A DNA stretch of 33,913 nt, taken from assembly GCA_026169505.1 (NCBI GenBank), contig JAPFCO010000505.1, positions 1-33,913 of the forward strand, in the 5' to 3' direction. Made by a program: the position numbers and the translations under genes. The notes beneath the pieces are model-generated. The model was given only the letters and a program-made list of their open reading frames with translations, ran no database searches and had not been told where the DNA came from. This DNA is from Pseudogracilibacillus sp. (GTDB lineage: Bacteria; Bacillota; Bacilli; Bacillales; Amphibacillaceae). Positions 9,777 through 18,715 of this stretch are shown here, in pieces (within the stretch, counting starts at the first letter, position 1; the number at the start of each line of letters is the position of its first letter).

Positions 9777-9846
9777 GCGAGCACTCAGAAATAGCCTCGA
9801 GCAAAGATTGGATGGTTGTGAGCACTCGGGAACGTCCTCGAGCAAA
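9777..9846. repeat. Two direct repeats of about 28 bp at 40-bp period
   Basis: gcGAGCACTCagaaatagCCTCGAGCAAA and gtGAGCACTCgggaacgtCCTCGAGCAAA; second copy can fold CTCGGG-AACGTC-CTCGAG and is followed by a T-run. Confidence 0.75.
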
Positions 9847-9875
9847 TTTTTTATTGTCTGATCATTTTCACTTTG

Positions 9876-10937
9876 TTATTCTTTCTTTGCAGTATGTTTT
9901 TTAATGGCAGGTAAGATGTCGTTACCAATTAATTCAATGTTTTTCATTAATTGATCAAATGGAACACCACCAAAATCCATTTGTGCAATATAACGTTGAT
10001 GTCCAAATAATTCATGTTGATAGAGAATTTTTTCAATGATTTGTTGTGGACTACCAATGTTCATCACATCTCGCTGGTCGGCTCCTTGGGCAAATTGCTG
10101 TTTCGGATATCCTTGCCCATTTGTTAATTTCATTCCTTCATTAATATGAGGATAATATTCACGCTGTGCTTGTTGCGTTGTCTCAGCAGCGTAGAAGAAA
10201 CCAGCAGTAGCAATCGGTAATTCTGTTGGATCAAACCCGCTATTACTAGCAGCTTCACGATAAGCGTCAATAGCCATTTTAAAGCTTGTTGCTGGTCCAC
10301 CAAGAGTTGCTAAAAACATTGGTACACCTGCATATCCTGCTTTAATGGCACTGGCGGAATGGCCACCAACAGCTCGCCAAATTGGCATGGAACCATTTTG
10401 AGGACGTGGAAGGACCTCTGCATTTCTTAAAGGAGCACGGAATTTACCTTCCCAGTCCACAATGTTTTCTTCATTAATTTTTAATAATAGGTCAAATTTC
10501 TCTTCAAATAATTCTTCGTAATCATGAAGGTTGTATCCTAATAATTCAAACAAACCTACACGAGAAGCACGTCCCGCAATAATTTCAGCACGTCCTCGAG
10601 AAATTAAATCAACGGTTGCAAAATTCTCATACACTCGTACTGGATCAGATGTGCTAATAATCGTAGAGGAGCTCGAAATTTTTATTTTGTTTGTCGCTTG
10701 AGCAATCGCTGATAAAACGACAGCATGTGCCTGTGTCGCAAAATATTCCTGGTGACTTTCACCGACACTAAAGAAATCAATCCCAGCTTGTTCAGCAAGT
10801 TGCGCAAGTTCAATGATCTCATGAATTCGTTGTTCCGCAGATATTCTTTTTTCTACCTTGGGATTAGGGAGATGATCACCTAATGTATAAATTCCAAACT
10901 CTAGTCCTTGATTTTCATCGATTCGATATTTTTTCAT
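9876..10937 (-). CDS. LLM class flavin-dependent oxidoreductase (luciferase-like)
   Basis: GLEFGIYTLGDHLPNP...EQAGIDFFSVGESHQEYF...IISTSDPVRVYENFATVDLISRGRAEIIAGRAS. Confidence 0.9.
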   Translation of the reverse strand: MKKYRIDENQGLEFGIYTLGDHLPNPKVEKRISAEQRIHEIIELAQLAEQAGIDFFSVGESHQEYFATQAHAVVLSAIAQATNKIKISSSSTIISTSDPVRVYENFATVDLISRGRAEIIAGRASRVGLFELLGYNLHDYEELFEEKFDLLLKINEENIVDWEGKFRAPLRNAEVLPRPQNGSMPIWRAVGGHSASAIKAGYAGVPMFLATLGGPATSFKMAIDAYREAASNSGFDPTELPIATAGFFYAAETTQQAQREYYPHINEGMKLTNGQGYPKQQFAQGADQRDVMNIGSPQQIIEKILYQHELFGHQRYIAQMDFGGVPFDQLMKNIELIGNDILPAIKKHTAKKE

Positions 10938-11363
10938 ACCCAATTTACTTCATCCTTCTTTCTTTTTGTTGCTTTTCAACTGCTAGAGCATTTCAATCGC
11001 AAATAGCTCGAACTTTTTGAAAAAAATTAATTTGATTATGATTTTCCCCTAAAGAAACTGCCTTTGTTTCAATACGAACTAATAACACGATGATGGGTTA
11101 TTCACGATAAAAGTTCTTAAATCGGTGTTTTTTCTAAGTATATATGGTAAAATTATCTCACCATCTAACTCCTATTACAAGGAAGTTGTATTCTTGTAAA
11201 AAGGTTGAATGAGTAGAAATGGAAGAGGTGATTTTAATGGGAAGGTAAAAAAAGAGGGTTACATATTTATCTTATCCATTTATAATCATCATAAAAAGTG
11301 TTGTACATAATTGGAAACACCCATTTTGAAATATATTAGGAGGTGAATTCCTTGTGTCATTAG

Positions 11364-12698
11364 ATGCAAGGAAACTATTTGGAAATTGTCAATATAGGAT
11401 TAGTTATTATTTTGATATTAATGACGGCATTTTTTGTGGCAACAGAATTTGCAATTGTGAAAATACGGCCAACAAGAATTAACTATTTAATCGAATCAGG
11501 AAATAAACAAGCAGTAGATGTGAAAAAGTTATTGGATAATTTAGATGGCTATTTATCGGCATGTCAATTAGGAATCACAGTTACAGCATTGGGATTAGGT
11601 TGGTTAGGTGAACCAACTATTATGCGTTTACTCAGCCCATTATTTAATGAATTTGGCATAGAGGGAACGGTTGCATCTGTATTATCGTTTTTGATTGCGT
11701 TTTTTGTTATTACGTATTTACATGTTGTTGTCGGTGAATTAGCACCGAAAACAATTGCTATTCAAAAGGCAGAAGCGGTCGCTTTATTTTTAGCAAAACC
11801 TTTGATTTGGTTCTATAAAATAATGTATCCATTTATTTGGCTATTGAATGGATCGGCACGACAGTTTATTCGCCTGTTTGGATTTAAGCCAGCTGACGGT
11901 CATGAAGTGGCTCATTCCGAAGAGGAGTTGCGTTTAATTTTATCAGAAAGTTATAAAAGTGGTGAAATTAATCAAGCTGAAATGACATATGTTAATAATA
12001 TATTTGAATTCGACGAACGAATAGCAAAGGAAATAATGGTACCACGGACAGAGATGATTTGTTTTTATAGTGAAGATAGTTTTGAGAAGAATATCGATGT
12101 CGTTTATAAAGGACAATTCACAAGATATCCTGTTGCAGAAGGGGATAAAGATAATATTATTGGATTAATTAATATAAAAGAATTGTTCACTGGGAAATTT
12201 GAGCGAGAAACGCCATTATTGATTGATACATATGTCCGACCAATCATTCATGTTTCTGAGGCAACACCGATTAAACAATTATTGATCAAGATGCAGAAGG
12301 AACGTATTCATATGGCAATCGTTAATGATGAATACGGTGGAACGGCAGGTCTTGTAACGGTAGAGGATATATTAGAAGAAATTGTCGGAGAAATTCAGGA
12401 TGAATTTGATGTCAATGAAAGCCCGTTAATTGAACAGAGAAGTAATGACACAATGGTTGTATCAGGTAAATTACAAATTGATGAAGTGAATAATATGTTA
12501 GAGATCAATTTGGAAGACGAAGATATTGATACGATTGGTGGCTGGATTTTTGCGGAAGATTTTGAAGCGCAAGTCGGAACAATCATTGTGCGAGAAGGCT
12601 ATCAATTTACTGTTGAAGAAATTGAAGGGTATCAAATCAAAAAGATTCATATTAAGAAATTGGATCAGCCAGAAAATGATCCAACACCTACATCTTAA
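11364..12698 (+). CDS. Hemolysin/CorC family protein (CNNM domain, CBS pair, CorC/HlyC transporter-associated domain)
   Basis: TAFFVATEFAIVKIR, GELAPKTIAIQKAE, IMVPRTEMICF, NDEYGGTAGLVTVEDILEEIVGEIQDEFD. Confidence 0.92.
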   Translation: MQGNYLEIVNIGLVIILILMTAFFVATEFAIVKIRPTRINYLIESGNKQAVDVKKLLDNLDGYLSACQLGITVTALGLGWLGEPTIMRLLSPLFNEFGIEGTVASVLSFLIAFFVITYLHVVVGELAPKTIAIQKAEAVALFLAKPLIWFYKIMYPFIWLLNGSARQFIRLFGFKPADGHEVAHSEEELRLILSESYKSGEINQAEMTYVNNIFEFDERIAKEIMVPRTEMICFYSEDSFEKNIDVVYKGQFTRYPVAEGDKDNIIGLINIKELFTGKFERETPLLIDTYVRPIIHVSEATPIKQLLIKMQKERIHMAIVNDEYGGTAGLVTVEDILEEIVGEIQDEFDVNESPLIEQRSNDTMVVSGKLQIDEVNNMLEINLEDEDIDTIGGWIFAEDFEAQVGTIIVREGYQFTVEEIEGYQIKKIHIKKLDQPENDPTPTS

Positions 12699-12791
12699 GG
12701 CTTAGTTTTTAATAGATGTAAAGTGCGATGCAATCTCACTCAAACTCATGATATGATCATAAGCAGAAGGTGACAATTTGGGGGAGCTAGA

Positions 12792-13241
12792 ATGAAGAAA
12801 ATCTGTACGTTGCTGATTGTTTTGAGTATTGCTGTGGTATGTATTGGGTGTAGTAAGGAAGCGGAAGGTATGGAAGAGGATATACAATTGGAAGCGACAG
12901 AGCGAATTGATATTACTTTAGCTAATAACCTAGATGAGGTTTGGAAAGTAGTAGACAGTTCAGAAGATATCAACCGTTTTGTTGATGCACTTCAAGTTGA
13001 TCAATGGAAGCTGACGGAACTGCCTAACGAAGCAGTGGTTGAACATATGTATGAGATGTTTCAAACAGATACAATAAAGCTTGGAGAATCACAACTAGGT
13101 AACGAAGATGTAACAGAAGTAGGGACGATCATTTCGTATGAAGACATTCCTTATCTTGAATTACAAATGAAAAACCTGACGCTCCATTTTAAAATACCAA
13201 AAGAGGTAGCAACATTTTTATCGGACTATAGGAATGATTAA
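12792..13241 (+). CDS. Small lipoprotein
   Basis: Signal peptide with lipobox VCIGC (MKKICTLLIVLSIAVVCIGCSKEAEG). Confidence 0.75.
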   Translation: MKKICTLLIVLSIAVVCIGCSKEAEGMEEDIQLEATERIDITLANNLDEVWKVVDSSEDINRFVDALQVDQWKLTELPNEAVVEHMYEMFQTDTIKLGESQLGNEDVTEVGTIISYEDIPYLELQMKNLTLHFKIPKEVATFLSDYRND

Positions 13242-13250
13242 AAATAATGA

Positions 13251-13288
13251 CTGGAATCGCAGTGAACTATTTGCGATTTCAGTTTTTT
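13251..13288 (+). terminator. Intrinsic terminator
   Basis: CTGGAATCGCA-N9-TTGCGATTTCAGTTTTTT. Confidence 0.8.
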
Positions 13289-13333
13289 ATTGAGAAAATG
13301 GATTGACTCAAAAATAATAAAGGAGCATCTAGA

Positions 13334-13948
13334 ATGGATAGTATTATTTTCGATTTAGATGGAACATTATGGGATTCAAGAGATTCGGTAGCAAATGCGT
13401 GGAATAAGGCAGCACAACAAAATAATATCGACCAAAAGGTAACGAAACAAGACTTAAAAAGAACGATGGGATTACAAATGGATGAAATTATTGATCGATT
13501 ATTTCCTAGCCTAACGGCAGAAGCGCATGAGTCATTTATGAAAGATTGTAATCGATTTGAAAAGTTAGTACTGGAGGAAAAGGGTGGTATCCTTTATGAC
13601 GATGTGGAAGTAGTGCTGCGAGATTTAGCGACAAAATATAAGTTGTACATCGTTAGTAATTGTCAAGATGGATATATTGAAGCATTTTATACGTATCATA
13701 AACTCGACCATTATTTTCTGGATTTTGAGAATCCAGGAAGAACTGGACTTTCCAAAGGGGAAAATATTAAATTAGTGATGGAACGAAATGAACTTTCTAG
13801 CCCAATATATGTTGGGGATACAGAGGGGGATCGTAAAGCCTCCGTTGATGCAGGAATTTCGTTTATTTTTGCTAGTTATGGGTTTGGCGAAGTCAATCAT
13901 TATGATAAAAAGATTGAAGCATTTACTGAGTTACGAGAGTTGCTTTAA
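13334..13948 (+). CDS. HAD family hydrolase (phosphoglycolate phosphatase-like)
   Basis: MDSIIFDLDGTLWDS; IVSNCQDGYIE; YVGDTEGDRKASVDAGISFIFASYGFG. Confidence 0.92.
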   Translation: MDSIIFDLDGTLWDSRDSVANAWNKAAQQNNIDQKVTKQDLKRTMGLQMDEIIDRLFPSLTAEAHESFMKDCNRFEKLVLEEKGGILYDDVEVVLRDLATKYKLYIVSNCQDGYIEAFYTYHKLDHYFLDFENPGRTGLSKGENIKLVMERNELSSPIYVGDTEGDRKASVDAGISFIFASYGFGEVNHYDKKIEAFTELRELL

Positions 13949-13989
13949 ATGTAGCGTGCTAGAAATAGTAAGTGGTTAGGAGTGGTTTT

Positions 13990-14256
13990 TTGGGAAGTGA
14001 ATTTATAGGATATCTTATATTATTAGCAATTGTTTATGTAATAGTTACGATAGGAAAATTAGAAGGACGTATCAAAGGGTTACAGCATTCTTTACAGCAA
14101 ATATCTAAACAAGTAGGTGTCTCCACAGAAGCTATTGATAACGAAGTACGTGATTTATTGGAAGAAGGTAAAGACGTAGCAGCAGTAAAGCGCGTAAGAG
14201 AAACATTAGGTTTAACATTAGTCGAAGCTAAAAAGTATGTAGATCAATTTAAATAA
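13990..14256 (+). CDS. Membrane-anchored protein with ribosomal L7/L12 C-terminal-like domain
   Basis: TM then coiled coil then DVAAVKRVRETLGLTLVEAKKYVDQFK, matching the L7/L12 CTD K-x-V-R-x-x-x-x-L-x-L-x-E-A-K motif; TTG start with AGGAG upstream. Confidence 0.7.
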   Translation: MGSEFIGYLILLAIVYVIVTIGKLEGRIKGLQHSLQQISKQVGVSTEAIDNEVRDLLEEGKDVAAVKRVRETLGLTLVEAKKYVDQFK

Positions 14257-14413
14257 GTGAACTAATTCCAACACAAAGCAGGCTATCTTCTGTAATGGGT
14301 TGGAGTTTTTAATTTTATCATGCAAGACTTTGTTATAAGGTAATTGTTCTATGATTAAAATAAATAGTAAGTGTTTTCACCATTTAGGATGATTGTCTTG
14401 TTATAATAGGTTT

Positions 14414-14529
14414 AATCAATTTCATCATACGGATTTATCGCCACGACGCTACAATATGTAGTTTCGTTGAAGCTTTCTTAACTACATATTGTAGCGTCAT
14501 GGCTGTTTTTCGTAATTATGGAATTGATT
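14414..14529. repeat. 116-bp quasi-palindromic repeat, copy B
   Basis: aatcaatttcatcatacgga...aattatggaattgatt; perfect 13-bp inner stem (32-44/73-85) plus GTAGTT/AACTAC. Confidence 0.92.
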
Positions 14530-14577
14530 CAGGTTATACATTTGATGTAAATACATATAAAGAGAGGAAAACTCAAT

Positions 14578-15726
14578 GTGAAGAATATTTGGTTATATGG
14601 AATGATTGCAGGACTTTTACTATTTACTGCTTGTGCAGCATCAGAAAAGAAAGAGGAGGAGACAAATAGAGGACAAGCAGAAAATACAGTTGAGGAAAGC
14701 TCGGATGTGGCGGCTTATATTGGCGAACAAATTGAGATAGTGGAAGACGGATCTATTCAATTGCCTTTTAATGATCAAGTGTTAGCTGCAGATTTTTCGA
14801 AAGATGGTCACATTAAATTATTAGCTTTTGATGAATATATGATCATCGTTGAAGGGGAAGAAATTATTCATGCAGAAGAGTCAGCACCTGAGCATCATTT
14901 GCACTCCGATGAACTAACAGTGTCTGAAGATGGCCGCTTTGTAACATGGCGAGGACGTCTAGATGATTATGAAATTAGTGTTTATGATGTAGAAAAGAAA
15001 GAGGCGCATCTTATTGAAAAAACAGAGGATACAGATCCATATGATGTATTTGCACCACATCATATTGAAACAGTCGGAGATTCTTACTATCTAATGATGA
15101 ATGATTATTGGGCTGCTATAAATCAACGGCATCTTGATGATGGGACAGTTAAAGTATTAGATTTAACTAATCTAGAAATTAAGAATGATAGAGCAACTAT
15201 TGAAAAGGTCAGTCCGAAAGAGCCGATTGAAGATGATGATATGTACCATGAGCTTAAAGCAGAAGGATCCAAAATCGGACTGGAAGATGGTATATATTCG
15301 GAAGATGGATATTATAAGCTTTTCTATGCTTTCGAAGAAGTTGGGGAAGAAGATGAAACGATGTTATTAACAAAATTATATGGAGCAGATGTTGAAAAAA
15401 GTGTCATGAAGGAAATTAAGATAAAGGGTTTAGAATTCGGTAAAGATGACATACATGTGATGTACTTTTCTGAGTTAGATACAGAACAAATGCAAGTAGG
15501 AGATAATGGTATCCTTATACTTCCTATTGTTGACGGAAATGTAGAAGAGAATGAATATAACTTAAGCGTCTATATTGTGGACTTGACTGAAGATGATCCA
15601 CTTGCAAGATTAGTAACAGAAGAGAAAGTAACTGATGTGAGACCTTCTATGTTTTTCAATGAAGATCAGTCAGCTATTTATCTGTCTAATGAAGATGGAA
15701 TGAAAAAGTATGATGTTACAAAGTAA
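14578..15726 (+). CDS. Lipoprotein of unknown function
   Basis: Lipobox LFTAC (MKNIWLYGMIAGLLLFTACAASEKK); GTG start, SD AGAGAGGA. Confidence 0.75.
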   Translation: MKNIWLYGMIAGLLLFTACAASEKKEEETNRGQAENTVEESSDVAAYIGEQIEIVEDGSIQLPFNDQVLAADFSKDGHIKLLAFDEYMIIVEGEEIIHAEESAPEHHLHSDELTVSEDGRFVTWRGRLDDYEISVYDVEKKEAHLIEKTEDTDPYDVFAPHHIETVGDSYYLMMNDYWAAINQRHLDDGTVKVLDLTNLEIKNDRATIEKVSPKEPIEDDDMYHELKAEGSKIGLEDGIYSEDGYYKLFYAFEEVGEEDETMLLTKLYGADVEKSVMKEIKIKGLEFGKDDIHVMYFSELDTEQMQVGDNGILILPIVDGNVEENEYNLSVYIVDLTEDDPLARLVTEEKVTDVRPSMFFNEDQSAIYLSNEDGMKKYDVTK

Positions 15727-15939
15727 AATGTGATTGAAGCGAAACCTGATGATTGAATTATTTTTTATCACATAAAAAATGTGAGTAAAAGAGGGGCACT
15801 GAAAAGGTTAGCACTTTCACATTTTTTTCGAATGTGGAATTTGCATTCTGAATATATTTCGCTATCTGTGGCGAGTGTTGGCCTTCTGATATTGCTTAAT
15901 TGTAGTCAGAATGGTGCCCGATATTCGGTTTAGGGCGAG

Positions 15940-15972
15940 AAAAAAGCAAGATCCAATCAATCCGGATCTTGC
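15940..15972 (-). terminator. Intrinsic terminator of the candidate ncRNA
   Basis: Minus strand: GCAAGATCC-GGATTGATT-GGATCTTGC-TTTTTT. Confidence 0.85.
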
Positions 15973-16307
15973 TTTTTCCTTCCCCAATAAAAAGGAGACA
16001 CGGAAAATTAATTATTCATTTAAAACTGTTGAGCCTGACGAAAGTGAAACAACCCGTCATTACAGTTTACCTAGGCCGATTATAAGAAACATTCAGCCTT
16101 CATTCAAATGCACTTATACAAAAAACTTAACACTTACTGTCTTGCGTAACTCTTTTAAAACAAAACCCAAATCTTTTAAGATTGAATCTCGACGAGTTTA
16201 CCTAACGCCAGTAGAGCAAATTTTCCGTCAAGGTTGTGCAAGTCCCTATTGGAATCCGCCTGTAAATAATCTCTTTACCGACCTCATCCTTCTGAGAGTT
16301 TAACCTT
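15942..16307 (-). ncRNA. Candidate structured non-coding RNA of about 365 nt, family unrecognised
   Basis: Own promoter and terminator on the minus strand; frames broken by stops; internal helices such as AAACTGT/ACAGTTT enclosing TGACG/CGTCA, AACTC/GAGTT, GCGT/ACGC, ATCTT/AAGAT. Confidence 0.55.
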
Positions 16308-16313
16308 AAATGT

Positions 16314-16342
16314 ATTATAGTTTGTTTATTCAGAAAAGTAAA
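16314..16342 (-). promoter_or_regulatory. Sigma-A-like promoter driving the candidate ncRNA
   Basis: Minus strand TTTACT (16342-16337), 17-bp spacer, TATAAT (16319-16314). Confidence 0.65.
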
Positions 16343-16446
16343 GCTTTTTCAGTAAAGTTTTTAAATTATTTATTTATTATTAAACAATCAAAGTCCATCT
16401 ATAGATTATAAGAGATGGTAGAATGATAAGATAGAGTATAGAAATT

Positions 16447-16562
16447 AGTCAATTTCATAATACAGATTTACCGCTACACTACCACCACCTGTAGTTGAGT
16501 TGAATCGTTCCCAACTACATGTGGTAGTAGTGTAGCCGATTTAAGCAATTATGAAATTGACT
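16447..16562. repeat. 116-bp quasi-palindromic repeat, copy C
   Basis: agtcaatttcataatacaga...aattatgaaattgact; gapless to A, B, E. Confidence 0.9.
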
Positions 16563-16603
16563 CAAATGATTGATTTTTGTAGAACGTAAGGGTGGGGGTT
16601 AAA

Positions 16604-17236
16604 TTGAGTTTGTTTTTTGTCTATGTGTTAGCTGGTCTTGCGATCGCAATGCCGGTAGGTGTGATTACGATTGAGATGACGAAGCGCGGGCTGCAACAAG
16701 GTTTTATGCACGGTTGGGCAGTTGGTTTAGGTGGAATGACTATTGATTTGTTACTCATTATTGCTTTATATATTGGTCTTGCTCCTATTCTTGCGATACC
16801 TTATATTCAAACACCGATGTGGCTAATTGGTGCCGGATTTTTAATGTTTTTAGGATATGATTCGATCAAACATTCCGAACAAGATATTGCGTCTGTTGGT
16901 GAAAAGTCTAAGACAGCTTTTTTAGTTTCTTATCGAAACGGTCTGATTGTGGCGCTGTCTCCCGGGAATCTTATCTTTTGGATTTCAGTATTCGGTGCGG
17001 TGCTTGCAGACTCGTATGATGCGGCCGAGCCTACAAGCTTTTTAATCGTTGGAACTGGTATTCTAACAGGAATTCTCTTACATGATATTGGTTTGCTCAC
17101 AATTGTTTCACTCACTAGAAGGGTAATGAGCCGTATGATGATCAAGTGGGTATCAATTATTGCTGGTATCATTTTAATTGGATTTGCAGGCTATTTCTTC
17201 TATGAGTTTGTCACCTCTATCAAGGAGTTATTTTGA
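16604..17236 (+). CDS. LysE family translocator
   Basis: FVYVLAGLAIAMPVGVITIEMTKRGLQQGFMHGWAVGLGGMTIDLLLI; ...RNGLIVALSPGNLIFWISVFG; TTG start after GGTGGGGG SD. Confidence 0.87.
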   Translation: MSLFFVYVLAGLAIAMPVGVITIEMTKRGLQQGFMHGWAVGLGGMTIDLLLIIALYIGLAPILAIPYIQTPMWLIGAGFLMFLGYDSIKHSEQDIASVGEKSKTAFLVSYRNGLIVALSPGNLIFWISVFGAVLADSYDAAEPTSFLIVGTGILTGILLHDIGLLTIVSLTRRVMSRMMIKWVSIIAGIILIGFAGYFFYEFVTSIKELF

Positions 17237-17278
17237 GACGAGCAGAAGTGATTGAAAATGTAAATAGTAATTAAAAAT

Positions 17279-17315
17279 AAAGTTGTCTCACATGATGTTC
17301 ATGTAAGACAACTTT
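17279..17315 (-). terminator. Intrinsic terminator between convergent genes, T-tract on the minus strand
   Basis: AAAGTTGTCT ... AGACAACTTT; minus reads ...AGACAACTTTATTTTTAATT. Confidence 0.7.
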
Positions 17316-17327
17316 ATGGTTTGATTT

Positions 17328-17407
17328 TATCAAGTTCATCATACTAGTTTAACGTCACATCACTACAATATGTAGTGATGTAGTTTTTTGTAAGGATGAA
17401 ATAGATT
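17328..17407. repeat. Quasi-palindromic repeat, copy D (80-bp apical-deletion derivative)
   Basis: Same termini as the 116-bp family; apex removed leaving ACATCACTACA-ATA-TGTAGTGATGT. Confidence 0.8.
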
Positions 17408-17442
17408 CGTTTGTTTAAATAAAGAATCATCCTATTTTATAT

Positions 17443-18327
17443 TTAAATGGAAGCGTCATAAATGGATTGTACGGCATTTTTTAACGTTTCGTTGAACGTG
17501 TCGTCCGTTTGATCGACGCGTAGGTCTTGCGTTAATGCTCTTGAGAAACTTGCGATTAATCCATCGTTTTTTGCTAACTTCTCGTTTGCTTCATCTGTTG
17601 GATAACCACCTGATAGGGCAACAACTCGAATAACGTTTGGATGATCAATCAGTTCTTTATATAAATTTGCTTTTGTAGGTATTGTTAATTTTAACATGAC
17701 AAGTTCGTCTTCCGCTAGATTATTTAGCTGAGAGAGAATATCATCTTTTAAAAAGTTTTCAATCTGTTCTTTTTCTGGACTATGTATATCGACTTCTGGT
17801 TCGATAATTGGTACAAGTCCCGCGGTAATAATTTGTTTTCCAACATCAAATTGTTGTTTTACGACAGCTGAAATAGCATTTTCATTAAATCCTTTAATAA
17901 CAGAACGCATTTTCGTTCCAAATATATGACGTTCCTTCGCTCGTTGTAGTAATTCATCTAAGTCAGGCATTGGCTTCATTAATTGTGCGCCATTTTCTTC
18001 ATCAGCAAGGCCCTTATCGACTTTTAAGAATGGGACAATCTGTTTTTTATCCGCTAAAAATTCAGCTGTGTATAATCCATCAATTTTACTGTCCATCGTT
18101 TGTTCAAAAAGAATAGCTCCAATAATATGCTTTGCATCGAAAGCTGGTGACGTAATAATTCGTGTTCTCATCTCATGGACTAATGTAAACATTTCCCCTT
18201 CATTATCATAAGTATCTTCCGCTACGCCATAAGCGGCTAATGCTTTTGGTGTACTGCCCCCACTTTGATCTAGTGCCGCGATAAATCCTTGATTATTTTT
18301 AATTATATCTAATTGTGCTTCATTCAT
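17443..18327 (-). CDS. fda: Class I fructose-bisphosphate aldolase
   Basis: [62 protein letters not shown] before ATG 18327. Confidence 0.92.
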   Translation of the reverse strand: MNEAQLDIIKNNQGFIAALDQSGGSTPKALAAYGVAEDTYDNEGEMFTLVHEMRTRIITSPAFDAKHIIGAILFEQTMDSKIDGLYTAEFLADKKQIVPFLKVDKGLADEENGAQLMKPMPDLDELLQRAKERHIFGTKMRSVIKGFNENAISAVVKQQFDVGKQIITAGLVPIIEPEVDIHSPEKEQIENFLKDDILSQLNNLAEDELVMLKLTIPTKANLYKELIDHPNVIRVVALSGGYPTDEANEKLAKNDGLIASFSRALTQDLRVDQTDDTFNETLKNAVQSIYDASI

Positions 18328-18338
18328 TTTGTTCACTC

Positions 18339-18500
18339 CTAATCGATTTTTTTCATAACAGAAATAATTTTGGCCGTTTTGCCGTACTTATTTCGAACCG
18401 TTTTCCTCGCGGTGATCGGTGTTCGCGCAATGACAGATTCAGTCTTTGTCTCTCCAGCAATTTCAAGTTCAACTAGAAAACATTTTGCACCACATTGCAC
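18339..18500 (-). CDS. Small 53-aa protein upstream of fda (absent from ORF track)
   Basis: GTG start with GAGGGA 5-6 nt upstream; [53 protein letters not shown]; stop codon overlaps the fda SD. Confidence 0.55.
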   Translation of the reverse strand: MQCGAKCFLVELEIAGETKTESVIARTPITARKTVRNKYGKTAKIISVMKKID

Positions 18501-18715
18501 TTGTATCCCTCATTTCTGAAAAAGGTACTACTCTTTTATTGTAAGGGATATCGATGAGAAAGTGAAATAGATAATTTATAGGTAACGTTTTATTTTACCT
18601 AAAGTTTAACTGTGACAAATATGGTAGAATGAAGATAATTAAAAACGTAAGGTATTTTTCGATAGGAATAATCAGATGATACTGTAATAATAAAAGGTGA
18701 GAAGAGGTGAGATGA

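Noticed and set aside
10944-11340. Mg2+ (M-box) or other known riboswitch upstream of the CNNM/CorC gene
   Set aside because: No conserved riboswitch core or terminator/antiterminator pair recognised
15911-16303. 130-aa plus-strand ORF MVPDIRFRARKKQDPINPD...
   Set aside because: No SD, contains the perfect terminator hairpin within its N-terminus and lies antisense to the promoter/terminator-bounded ncRNA candidate; low-complexity, no recognisable domain
15942-16307. tmRNA or RNase P RNA identity for the ncRNA candidate
   Set aside because: Superficial matches only (GGATTC..AGGGA; GGTAAACTCGTCGAG); lacks a tRNA-like 3' CCA end and tag frame, and lacks GAGGAAAGTCC and other RNase P core motifs
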